Positions 5,752 through 12,424 of a stretch of 19,311 nucleotides of DNA are shown here, piece after piece. Location of the stretch: the NCBI GenBank assembly GCA_019750655.1, contig JAIEOG010000403.1:1-19311 (forward strand), read 5' to 3'. Source of the DNA: a bacterium (lineage in GTDB: Bacteria; Bdellovibrionota; FAC87; UBA2466). The notes under the pieces are model-generated. The model saw only the letters and a program-made list of their open reading frames with translations. It did no database searches and was not told the origin of the DNA. Made by a program: the position numbers and the translations under genes. Within the stretch, counting starts at the first letter, position 1, and the number at the start of each line of letters is the position of its first letter.

Positions 5752-7746
5752 CTAACCTTGCGTGATTTGGAGCTTCTTCAGTTCGTTCAAACGATCGCGA
5801 AGCTCTGCGGCTTTTTCGAATTCGAGATCTTTTGCTGCTTTCCGCATCATCTTTTCGATCTTCTCGATCTCTTTTGGCAGATTCTGCAGGCCCGCCGTAT
5901 AGCCCGCTTTCTTCTGGGCTACTTTCACTTCGAAGTAGTCCATATTCTCCATGCGGTAGAGCGGATCTTGGATGTTCTTCTTCACGGAAGCCGGAGTGAT
6001 GCCGTGCGCCTTATTGTATTCTTCCTGCAGCGCACGCCGGCGGTTGGTCTCGCGGATTGCGAAATCAATCGATTTAGTGATCGTGTCGGCATACAGCAGA
6101 ACCGTGCCGCCGACGTTTCTTGCGGCGCGGCCAATCGTTTGGATGAGTGAAGTCTGGCTGCGCAGGAAGCCTTCTTTATCGGCGTCGAGAATCCCCACGA
6201 GCGAACATTCCGGGATATCCAACCCTTCGCGCAAGAGGTTGATGCCGATGAGCACATCGTAATTTCCCATGCGCAACTGGCGGATGATTTCCACGCGTTC
6301 AATAGCGTCGATGTCGGAATGCAGGTACTGCACACTCAGGCCGAGCTTTTGGTAGTACTCGCTTAAATCCTCGGCCATGCGCTTGGTCAAAGTCGTCACC
6401 AAGACGCGTTCGCCCTTATCGACGCGTTTGCGGATTTCTCCATAGAGATCATCGACGCTTCCTCGCGCTGGGCGCACTTCGATGGTCGGATCGATCAAGC
6501 CCGTGGGGCGGATGATCTGTTCGAACACGCGCTCGCGAGAATGCTCTAGCTCGTACTTGCTCGGAGTCGCCGAGACATAAACCGCCTGGCGCACCAAGCT
6601 TTCGAACTCCGAAAAGTTCAAAGGGCGATTGTCCAAGGCGGAGGGTAGCCGGAAGCCGTGCTCTACGAGCACTTCTTTGCGCGCTCTGTCGCCGCGAAAC
6701 ATGCCGCCAATCTGGGGGACAGTGACGTGGCTCTCGTCAATAAAAAGCAGGAAATCCTCTGGGAAGTATTCCAAGAGCGTCGGAGGCGCTGCATTCGGCG
6801 GCCGGCCCGTCAGGTGGCGGCTGTAGTTCTCAATGCCGTTGCAATAGCCCATCTCCTCCATCATCTCGATGTCGTAGTAAGTACGGCTCTCTAGTCGCTG
6901 GGCTTCCGCAAGCTTGCCCAGGGATTTCATCTGCTGCAGGCGCACCTGCAGCTCATCTTGAATGGATTTAATGGCGCGTTTGAGCTGATCCTTCTCGGTG
7001 ACGTAATGGCTTCCCGGAAAAATCTTGAGCGTATCAGTCGTCTGAACCGTTTTCCCGGTGATGGGATCGATCTTGCTGATCTTCTCTAGTAGCTCGCCCC
7101 AGAATTCTAAGCGGTAGGCATGCGCCTCTTCGCCGACGGGGAAGATCTCGACGACATCTCCGCGCACGCGGAAAGTGCCGCGGTGAAAATCGTAGTCATT
7201 GCGTTCGTACTGTGTTTCCACCAGATGCAGGAGCAATTCATCCCGGCGGTATTCTTTGCCGGCTTCCAGCTCAATCAACATTTCCCGGTACATTTCCGGT
7301 GCGCCTAAGCCGTAAATACAAGAAACGCTCGCAACGATGATCACGTCCCTTCGGGCGAGGAGATTCGCTGTGGCGGAGTGGCGGAGCTGGTCGATTTGAT
7401 CGTTAATCGAAGAGTCTTTTTCGATAAACGTATCGGTCGCTGGGATATAGGCCTCAGGTTGGTAGTAATCGTAATAGCTGACGAAGTACTCCACCGCATT
7501 TTGAGGGAAGAGCTGGCGAAACTCCGAAAAAAGCTGCGCAGCCAAAGTCTTGTTGGGGGCCATGACGAGCGCCGGCCGATTCAAGCGAGCAATGGTGTGC
7601 GCCATCGTGAAAGTCTTACCGCTGCCCGTGACGCCTAAGAGGGTGTTGTGGCGGCTGCCCGCGGCAAGAGACTGGGTCAGTTTCTCGATCGCTTGGGGTT
7701 GGTCGCCCCGAGGTTCAAATTCGCTCTGCAGTTTGAAATCTGGCAT
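5752..7746 (-). CDS. uvrB: Excinuclease ABC subunit B (UvrB)
   Basis: UvrB is the helicase-like damage-verifying subunit of nucleotide excision repair. It loads with UvrA, opens the DNA and recruits UvrC. The 664-residue length is normal. Seen in order are the Walker A motif GVTGSGKT (38-45), the beta-hairpin tyrosine-rich YYDYYQPEAY (91-100), the motif II box DESH (337-340), motif VI QTIGRAARN (536-544) and the C-terminal UVR coiled-coil motif (about 625-660) that contacts UvrC. All key elements are intact. uvrA and uvrC are not nearby. The start has no Shine-Dalgarno. TATACT on the minus strand at 7760-7755 ends 8 nt before the ATG, suggesting a leaderless transcript divergent from the plus-strand gene at 7770. 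Confidence 0.98.
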   Translation of the reverse strand: MPDFKLQSEFEPRGDQPQAIEKLTQSLAAGSRHNTLLGVTGSGKTFTMAHTIARLNRPALVMAPNKTLAAQLFSEFRQLFPQNAVEYFVSYYDYYQPEAYIPATDTFIEKDSSINDQIDQLRHSATANLLARRDVIIVASVSCIYGLGAPEMYREMLIELEAGKEYRRDELLLHLVETQYERNDYDFHRGTFRVRGDVVEIFPVGEEAHAYRLEFWGELLEKISKIDPITGKTVQTTDTLKIFPGSHYVTEKDQLKRAIKSIQDELQVRLQQMKSLGKLAEAQRLESRTYYDIEMMEEMGYCNGIENYSRHLTGRPPNAAPPTLLEYFPEDFLLFIDESHVTVPQIGGMFRGDRARKEVLVEHGFRLPSALDNRPLNFSEFESLVRQAVYVSATPSKYELEHSRERVFEQIIRPTGLIDPTIEVRPARGSVDDLYGEIRKRVDKGERVLVTTLTKRMAEDLSEYYQKLGLSVQYLHSDIDAIERVEIIRQLRMGNYDVLIGINLLREGLDIPECSLVGILDADKEGFLRSQTSLIQTIGRAARNVGGTVLLYADTITKSIDFAIRETNRRRALQEEYNKAHGITPASVKKNIQDPLYRMENMDYFEVKVAQKKAGYTAGLQNLPKEIEKIEKMMRKAAKDLEFEKAAELRDRLNELKKLQITQG

Positions 7747-7762
7747 GTCTGCGGAGTATAGC
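7733..7762. promoter_or_regulatory. Candidate bidirectional promoter between uvrB and the reductoisomerase gene
   Basis: On the plus strand TTGAAA (7733-7738), an 18-bp spacer and TATAGC (7757-7762) precede the ATG at 7770 by 7 nt. On the minus strand TATACT (7760-7755) precedes the uvrB ATG at 7746 by 8 nt, with only a weak -35. The two -10 elements share the central TATA. Only 23 bp separate the start codons, so each promoter must overlap the other gene's 5' end. Confidence 0.45.
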
Positions 7763-7769
7763 TCTCTCT

Positions 7770-8720
7770 ATGGCTTTAGAAAGCATCCAATCCCGCACAG
7801 TCGCTATCCTAGGCTACGGCAACCAGGGCCGCGCCCATGCGTTAAACCTCCGAGACCGGGGCATCCGCGTTTTAGTGGGGGCTCGGCCCGAAGGCAGGGC
7901 GCAGCAGCAGGCCCGTGACGACGGTTTTGAAGTTTTTGGACTCGAAGAGGCCGCTCGCCAGGCTGAAATAGTCATGCTCTTGCTCCCCGACCAGCTGATT
8001 AGCTCGGCACTCACGGACCTGCGCCCGGCTCTGGAAGGGCAGCGCAAATGGATTGGTTTTGCCCACGGGTTTGCATTCCAGTTCGCGAATGTCCCGCAGT
8101 ATGCCGGTTGTGAATACTTTCTCGCGGCCCCTAAAGGCGCGGGGAGTGTGCTGCGGGCAAAGTTCGAGCAGGGCAGTGGGCTGCCGACCTGTTTCGCCAT
8201 CGCTCCCGGCGCCTCCGCCGAGACGCGGGAGATTGCACGCGCTTATGCCGAAGCGATTGCAGGCAAAACGAGCTTCATTCGCGAGACGACATTCCAATGG
8301 GAAACGGAAGGCGATCTTTTCGGGGAACAAGTCGTTCTTGTTGGTGGCATCACGGAATTGATGCGCTCTGCGTTTGAAACACTGGTGCGGCACGGGCACC
8401 CGCCGGAACTGGCGTTTTTCGACGTCTGCCAAGAAGTGCGAGCGACCGTCGATCTTTTTCTCCAACAGGGACCGGCCCAGATGTTGGAAAAAATCAGCCC
8501 GACCGCACTCTATGGCGCCGCCACCCGTGGCCCGCGTGTGATTCCCGAAAAGGCGCGGGAAGAGATGAATCGCATTTTCGAAGAAGTGCGCAGTGGTGCT
8601 TTTGCTAAGGAGCTCTTTGAAGAATTCCGAAAAGGCGCGCCTGTGATGAAAGAAGCCAAACGCGCCGCTCGAGAGGGCGATTGGGAAAAAGCGTACGAGT
8701 CGGTAAAAGATTCCGTCTAG
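7770..8720 (+). CDS. ilvC: Ketol-acid reductoisomerase family protein (IlvC-like, divergent)
   Basis: The 316 residues match class I ketol-acid reductoisomerase, which isomerises and reduces acetolactate with NAD(P)H in valine/isoleucine synthesis. Seen are a Rossmann motif GYGNQG (15-20), FAHGF with the active-site His99, the metal-binding segment DLFGEQ (Asp182, Glu186), and the helical C-terminal domain ending near GPRVI. Departures from the family are Asp218 where a ligand Glu is usual (FFDVCQE), KGAGS where KGPGH is usual, and TALYG where TAEYG is usual. No ilvB, ilvN, ilvD or leu genes are near. It could be a functional but diverged IlvC or a paralogue with another 2-keto-acid substrate. 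Its stop codon overlaps the convergent rhodanese gene's stop in the palindrome CTAG. Confidence 0.88.
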   Translation: MALESIQSRTVAILGYGNQGRAHALNLRDRGIRVLVGARPEGRAQQQARDDGFEVFGLEEAARQAEIVMLLLPDQLISSALTDLRPALEGQRKWIGFAHGFAFQFANVPQYAGCEYFLAAPKGAGSVLRAKFEQGSGLPTCFAIAPGASAETREIARAYAEAIAGKTSFIRETTFQWETEGDLFGEQVVLVGGITELMRSAFETLVRHGHPPELAFFDVCQEVRATVDLFLQQGPAQMLEKISPTALYGAATRGPRVIPEKAREEMNRIFEEVRSGAFAKELFEEFRKGAPVMKEAKRAAREGDWEKAYESVKDSV

Positions 8721-9085
8721 TGGTCTTCGGGGTAACCCAGTTCACGCCAGGTGCGGATGCCACCATCCATAGAAATCACATTGGTGTAACCCATCTTTTG
8801 AATCGCTTCAGCTGCCAGGGCTGAGCGGAAACCGCCCCCACAATAGAGGATCACGAGTTCACTCTTGTTCGGAAGGGCCGCTTCGATATCGCGTTCGATG
8901 ACACCCTTGCCGATGTGGATAGCGCCCGCGGCGCGGCCGGCGGCCCACTCACCGTCTTCTCGTACATCCACTAAGTGAAACTTCTCCCCCGCATCTTGGC
9001 GGCGGCGGACATCTTGCGGCGTGCACTCCCGCACATGTTTCTTGGCGTCGTTAACGAGTTTCAAAAATCCCGGGGCGTGGGCCAT
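8717..9085 (-). CDS. Single-domain rhodanese-like sulfurtransferase
   Basis: A 122-residue rhodanese domain. These proteins carry a persulfide on an active-site Cys and hand sulfur to acceptors such as thiols or cyanide. Seen are the VDVRE motif (39-43), the active-site loop CGGGFRS starting at Cys82, and the closing motif DGGIRTW (107-113). About 25 extra N-terminal residues precede the fold. There is no signal peptide, so it is probably cytoplasmic. The start is supported by AGGAG on the minus strand at 9095-9091, five bases before ATG. The gene's stop shares four bases with the reductoisomerase stop. Its physiological sulfur partner cannot be inferred from neighbours. Confidence 0.95.
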   Translation of the reverse strand: MAHAPGFLKLVNDAKKHVRECTPQDVRRRQDAGEKFHLVDVREDGEWAAGRAAGAIHIGKGVIERDIEAALPNKSELVILYCGGGFRSALAAEAIQKMGYTNVISMDGGIRTWRELGYPEDH

Positions 9086-9128
9086 GGCTTCTCCTGTAGG
9101 GAAGTTTTAAACCATGGCCCCCTTATCC

Positions 9129-9602
9129 TCAAGGTCCGCCGAATGACGGGTCTGCCGGGCAACCCATGGGAGGCAGCGGGAGTTTTTCAAACTTCACCCC
9201 CTCCAAAGGCAGTACTTGGCCACCGCGGACTATCACCGGCGTTAAATGATAGGGGTAACTGCGCGGCAAGCTGACTTGTTGGATGATGGCGGCTTTTTGG
9301 AGAGTGACACCGAAATGAAACTCCCCTGCCTCATGTTTTACAAGATTGACTTGGATGCGAGTGATGACCGGTAAGCCCGCCGGCCCTCGCTGTAACTCGG
9401 GATCCGGTTCTGCCATGAAGCGTGTGGCGTGAAACAATTCGGCAGCTCCGCGGGCGGCAATGCCGGCAGCCAGGCGGGCAGCTTCATCGCTTTCCTCTAT
9501 ATAGAGAGTGAGCTCAGAAGGCTGTCCCCCCATTGCCACCAGATTCGCAATGCAGGCACTGGCTAAAGACGACCATAACCCCAAAATTCCTAGAACGCGC
9601 AT
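9129..9602 (-). CDS. Small exported protein or lipoprotein of unknown function
   Basis: The 157-residue product has a hydrophobic N-terminus (MRVLGILGLWSSLASAC). It could be a signal peptide with cleavage after ASA, or a loose lipobox with Cys17 lipidated. The rest shows no known motif. It includes an Ala-rich helix (about 40-60), a beta-rich centre and a Pro/Gly-rich tail. The start is strong: GGAGGG on the minus strand at 9615-9610, seven bases before ATG. It is divergent from the TetR-family gene, and a palindromic operator lies between the two, so it is a plausible target of that regulator. It is followed by the rhodanese gene on the same strand after 43 bp. Confidence 0.8.
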   Translation of the reverse strand: MRVLGILGLWSSLASACIANLVAMGGQPSELTLYIEESDEAARLAAGIAARGAAELFHATRFMAEPDPELQRGPAGLPVITRIQVNLVKHEAGEFHFGVTLQKAAIIQQVSLPRSYPYHLTPVIVRGGQVLPLEGVKFEKLPLPPMGCPADPSFGGP

Positions 9603-9635
9603 CAGATTTCCCTCCGGCCCTCGTGGGTCGAGCTA

Positions 9636-9662
9636 TCTATAGAAGTGTCCGATAAGGATCAA
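9636..9662 (-). promoter_or_regulatory. Possible minus-strand promoter for the exported protein
   Basis: On the minus strand TTGATC (9662-9657) and TATAGA (9641-9636) are separated by 15 bp, shorter than ideal. They lie upstream of the gene starting at 9602. The palindromic operator at 9669-9686 sits just upstream of the -35. Weak evidence only. Confidence 0.3.
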
Positions 9663-9668
9663 GAGGAA

Positions 9669-9686
9669 TTTGAGCAAGTGCTCAAA
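9669..9686. promoter_or_regulatory. 18-bp palindromic operator, probable TetR-family binding site
   Basis: TTTGAGCA (9669-9676) and TGCTCAAA (9679-9686) form a perfect inverted repeat with 8-bp arms around AG. The size and symmetry suit a TetR-family dimer. It lies 24 bp upstream of the TetR-family start codon and covers the likely -35 box, as expected for autorepression, and it faces the divergent gene at 9602. Confidence 0.7.
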
Positions 9687-9699
9687 CGTAATGTATAAC
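9670..9699 (+). promoter_or_regulatory. Promoter of the TetR-family gene
   Basis: TTGAGC (9670-9675), an 18-bp spacer and TATAAC (9694-9699) look like a sigma-70 promoter. The -35 lies within the palindromic operator. Transcription would begin near 9706, only about five bases before ATG 9711. There is no Shine-Dalgarno, so the mRNA would be nearly leaderless. Confidence 0.6.
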
Positions 9700-9710
9700 T
9701 ATTTGTAAAT

Positions 9711-10307
9711 ATGCGTATATCGAAACGTGAAATAATCCTAGAAGCGGCGACTCGCTGCATTGCTGAGGACGGGATCGAGGCGACCACCACACGCCGGATT
9801 GCCGAGCGGGCAGGGGTGAGCCGCGGCTTGGTTCCGTACTACATTCCTCGCCGCAAAGATCTCTTAAGCGCAGTGGTTTTGTACCTCTTTGATAAATTGC
9901 GGACCGATGCCCGGCAGACTGTTTCCAACCAGACGGGGTTGGAATGGCTGGTGAATGTTTACCGCATCAATTTCGAATTTTTTCTGCGCAATAAGCACTA
10001 CTACGCGAGCTTTCTGCTCTCGTATTACTACGCAGGCTACGACAAGAAGTTTTTGAAACTGCATACCGAGCAGCACCTCTATAATACAGGGCGCTGTGCA
10101 GAGATGCTTCGAGCAGAACTCCAAAAACGTGGCGTAGTGCGTTCGCCGGAAGCGATCGCTCTCAAGTCAGAAGAAGTCTTGGAGCGGATTGATGGTGCTC
10201 TGCTTTTTTTCTCTGCAACGAAACCGAGGCAGAGCGAAGAAGACTTTATCGAGCAACGCGTAACTGCCTTCCGCGCAGACTTGGAAGCCTTCTTTTCTCC
10301 TAGTTAA
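9711..10307 (+). CDS. TetR/AcrR-family transcriptional regulator
   Basis: The 198-residue protein has the TetR N-terminal DNA-binding domain. Helix 1 starts near residue 6, the helix-turn-helix covers about 25-44 (TTTRRIAERAGVSRGL), and YYIPRRKDLL (43-52) replaces the more usual YxxFxxKexLl. The all-helical C-terminal part, rich in Tyr and Phe between about 85 and 115, would hold the ligand pocket. The ligand is unknown. As family knowledge, such proteins are usually repressors released by a small molecule. The palindrome at 9669-9686 suggests autoregulation and possible control of the divergent gene ending at 9129. Its stop codon shares TTAA with the stop of the convergent barrel gene. Confidence 0.95.
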   Translation: MRISKREIILEAATRCIAEDGIEATTTRRIAERAGVSRGLVPYYIPRRKDLLSAVVLYLFDKLRTDARQTVSNQTGLEWLVNVYRINFEFFLRNKHYYASFLLSYYYAGYDKKFLKLHTEQHLYNTGRCAEMLRAELQKRGVVRSPEAIALKSEEVLERIDGALLFFSATKPRQSEEDFIEQRVTAFRADLEAFFSPS

Positions 10308-11254
10308 AAGGTGTAGCGGATACGGAATGTGCCCGTCACCGTAATCGGCCCTAAACCGCTGCCTGTGCCGATGCCCAAGCCCGTGCCGCCGATGGCGTAA
10401 GTATCGCCCAGCACTCCAGGCGAGGAGCTTTGGTCGGAGACAGAAGTCGTTTCCGCTGCGGGTGTTTGTTCCACTCCGTTGACGACTTGCTGGCTCGCCG
10501 TGCGCGTGGAGGTGTGGGTGTTCGTGTTTCCGCCGATGGACATGAAGATCCCAAAAGAAGCGCCCAGAAGAATATTCGGCACCCAGGGCAGGTGGTAGTC
10601 CACGTTGATCCGGGGCCCCATGCGGATAAGCATATCCGTCGTCACAGTGGTCGTTCCGTAGGCGGTGTCCGTGATTGTGTAGTCATTCGGATCGTTAGTG
10701 TCGGGTGTGGTTAGTGTGCGGCTGCCGGTAATGCCAGAACCAATGCTTCCCGGATTCACCGTCGCTAAGAGATCGGTGCTCACTCCAAAATATTTCTTTT
10801 GGTGGATGCGGTACTTAATCGCCCCGCCCAAAAGAAACTTCCCCTGGCTGGGTGTTCCGCTGCCAACGGTCGTTTGCGTTTGCGACCCGGCGGTGACGTT
10901 AGTGGAAGTGGTCGTTGTCGCGCTGGTGCCGTTCGCGGTGCGGGCATAGCCCACATAAACTTCGTAGCCCCAACGTTTATCCAGCCAAACGCCGATAGCG
11001 ACTGCCGACTCTTTTAAAGGAGAGGTTGCCGACCAAGATGGGCCTTCAATCCCGACACTGTAGGGCATTGCGAAAGGGTTAAAGTCGTCAGGCTTTTCCA
11101 CAGACCGCACGGTGGTGGAGGTATTTGCCTCCGCAGGAACCGCCGCGGGTTCATTGGCCACTTGGCGAGTGCGGGGCACGGGCCTTACTTCGTTGGCGGC
11201 GCAGGCCGGAAGTGCCAGAGAAAAACCGATGAGAACTGCCAAGCTGCGAAACAT
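10304..11254 (-). CDS. Predicted outer-membrane beta-barrel protein with Ser/Thr-rich loops
   Basis: The 316-residue product starts with a signal peptide ending near LALPACA. Cleavage could be after ACA, or Cys18 could be lipidated (LPAC). A Pro/Ala/Val linker (about 20-50) follows, then alternating beta strands with long Thr/Ser/Asn/Gly-rich insertions (about 110-140, 180-210, 245-280), which are probably surface loops. The C-terminus, FRIRYTF, ends in Phe with alternating aromatic or hydrophobic residues, like the BAM recognition signal of outer-membrane barrels. Start support comes from a GGGGGA-type site on the minus strand just before ATG. The family is not recognised. It is convergent with the TetR-family gene and shares its last four bases. 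Confidence 0.87.
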   Translation of the reverse strand: MFRSLAVLIGFSLALPACAANEVRPVPRTRQVANEPAAVPAEANTSTTVRSVEKPDDFNPFAMPYSVGIEGPSWSATSPLKESAVAIGVWLDKRWGYEVYVGYARTANGTSATTTTSTNVTAGSQTQTTVGSGTPSQGKFLLGGAIKYRIHQKKYFGVSTDLLATVNPGSIGSGITGSRTLTTPDTNDPNDYTITDTAYGTTTVTTDMLIRMGPRINVDYHLPWVPNILLGASFGIFMSIGGNTNTHTSTRTASQQVVNGVEQTPAAETTSVSDQSSSPGVLGDTYAIGGTGLGIGTGSGLGPITVTGTFRIRYTF

Positions 11255-11335
11255 TTATCCCCCAAGTACGCAGCAACATACAGTTGAGTACGCTGACATT
11301 CAAACGCAAATCAGCGCGCGACCGATCGGCTCCCC

Positions 11336-11364
11336 TTGGCGCTGAGGCGCTGCTTAGGTAAAGT
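11336..11364 (+). promoter_or_regulatory. Possible promoter of tRNA-Arg
   Basis: TTGGCG (11336-11341), a 17-bp spacer and TAAAGT (11359-11364) end 10 nt before the mature tRNA 5' end. Both boxes match the consensus only moderately. The spacing and position are right for a tRNA promoter. Confidence 0.35.
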
Positions 11365-11374
11365 CACTCCTCAC

Positions 11375-11446
11375 GTCCCCGTAGTTAAATGGATATAACG
11401 AGCGATTCCTAATCGCTAATTACAGGTTCGATTCCTGTCGGGGATA
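11375..11446 (+). tRNA. tRNA-Arg, anticodon CCU (reads AGG)
   Basis: The full cloverleaf can be drawn. The acceptor arms are GTCCCCG (11375-11381) and CGGGGAT (11439-11445). The D stem is GTTA/TAAC (11384-11387, 11396-11399). The anticodon stem is AGCGA/TCGCT around loop TTCCTAA (11406-11412), with anticodon CCT at 11408-11410. The variable loop is AATT, and the T arm ACAGG/CCTGT encloses TTCGATT. The discriminator is A11446. The 3' CCA is not encoded and must be added after transcription. The first acceptor pair is G-U. The body closely resembles Escherichia coli tRNA-Arg(CCU). Confidence 0.97.
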
Positions 11447-11520
11447 TGTTCAGCTCGCATCGAAATGCCTTTGTGCTCCCCCATGCCTATGGTAACTCGC
11501 TCCCCTTTAGAGGAGTTCCC

Positions 11521-12399
11521 ATGCGCGCCGCAATCGCCTTTGCCGTTCTTTTGAGCCTTCCGGCTTTCGCCGCCGGCGAGACACCGATAACCAAAGCCGT
11601 CAGCTTCGATTACAGCTACAGCCACGAGAATCTCGACCCCCACGCAATGCACCTAAAGCTTGAGATCCGCGATCAAGCCCTTTTGGCGCTCAATGGGAAC
11701 CTCTTTGCAACTTTTGTATCCCGCGAACTTACGAACCAGAAGCTGCCGTTAGAAAAACCCCTGTACTTAGACATCGAACAAGATGGCACGGCGCTAGTTA
11801 CGTTAGAGGATTTGGAACCGAGTACGGCTTACTCAATTGAAGTAACTTTCAGTCTTCTGCCAAAAGACGGTTCTAAGTTCGGCACTGCTTTGAGCCGTGC
11901 CTCAGCGAAATTCTATGGTGTGACGGCGGCAGAAGGGGGCATTCTCAAGGGTGCTGCCCTCGCCTCACGCGCTCTCGAAGAACTGGCGCGTTGGAAAAAA
12001 GATCCCGTTCAAGGGCATCGGCAGGCTTATACGAAGGCCTCCGGCGGTTGGGGCTTTGTCTTTGTGGAATGGATCGCGGAGCAAGAAGGCTTGAATGCGC
12101 GCACACCGACAGCGGACGCTCCGATTCCGAAGACGGCTTTTGATCTCAAACTTGGGGATATTTTGGTTTTGAAAGGCAATGGAGGAATTAATAAATCCGT
12201 AGTTCTGGGAACCGATCAAGCGGGTTACGTATGGGGAGTCGAAGGCAATTCCAATAATCAGGTTGAAATCCGCCGACGCCCACTAACGGAGATTACCCGG
12301 TATTTTCCTGCGGAGTCCTTGATGGCCCCGGCCCCTAAGGCTCCGGTTCCGGCTCGTCTTTTCAAAAAATCAGTTGAGGCAGACGCCTCGAGTAAGTAG
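11521..12399 (+). CDS. Exported Fn3-like plus degenerate CHAP-like protein, paralogue 1
   Basis: The start at 11521 follows AGAGGAG and opens with a signal peptide (MRAAIAFAVLLSLPAFA). A longer frame from 11446 would run from inside the tRNA and is rejected. The 292 residues fall into two parts. One is a beta-rich segment (about 25-135) containing LEDLEPSTAYSIEV, a fibronectin type III-like signature. The other is a segment (about 165-255) laid out like a CHAP/NlpC-P60 amidase: WGFVFVEW (177-184), LGDILVL (211-217), a VVLG strand (227-230) and VEGNSNNQVEIRR (240-252). The catalytic Cys expected after the first Trp is Gly178, and the His expected before VVLG is absent. It is therefore probably a non-catalytic wall-binding or regulatory protein. 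It is paralogous to the next gene, 25 bp downstream, and probably co-transcribed. Confidence 0.83.
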   Translation: MRAAIAFAVLLSLPAFAAGETPITKAVSFDYSYSHENLDPHAMHLKLEIRDQALLALNGNLFATFVSRELTNQKLPLEKPLYLDIEQDGTALVTLEDLEPSTAYSIEVTFSLLPKDGSKFGTALSRASAKFYGVTAAEGGILKGAALASRALEELARWKKDPVQGHRQAYTKASGGWGFVFVEWIAEQEGLNARTPTADAPIPKTAFDLKLGDILVLKGNGGINKSVVLGTDQAGYVWGVEGNSNNQVEIRRRPLTEITRYFPAESLMAPAPKAPVPARLFKKSVEADASSK

Positions 12400-12424
12400 A
12401 CCCAAGCTCTTTAAAGGAGATTGT

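Noticed and set aside
11446..11520. N-terminal extension of the first pseudo-CHAP gene starting at 11446
   Set aside because: It begins at the last base of the tRNA and would displace a clear signal peptide. ATG 11521 has an AGAGGAG site.
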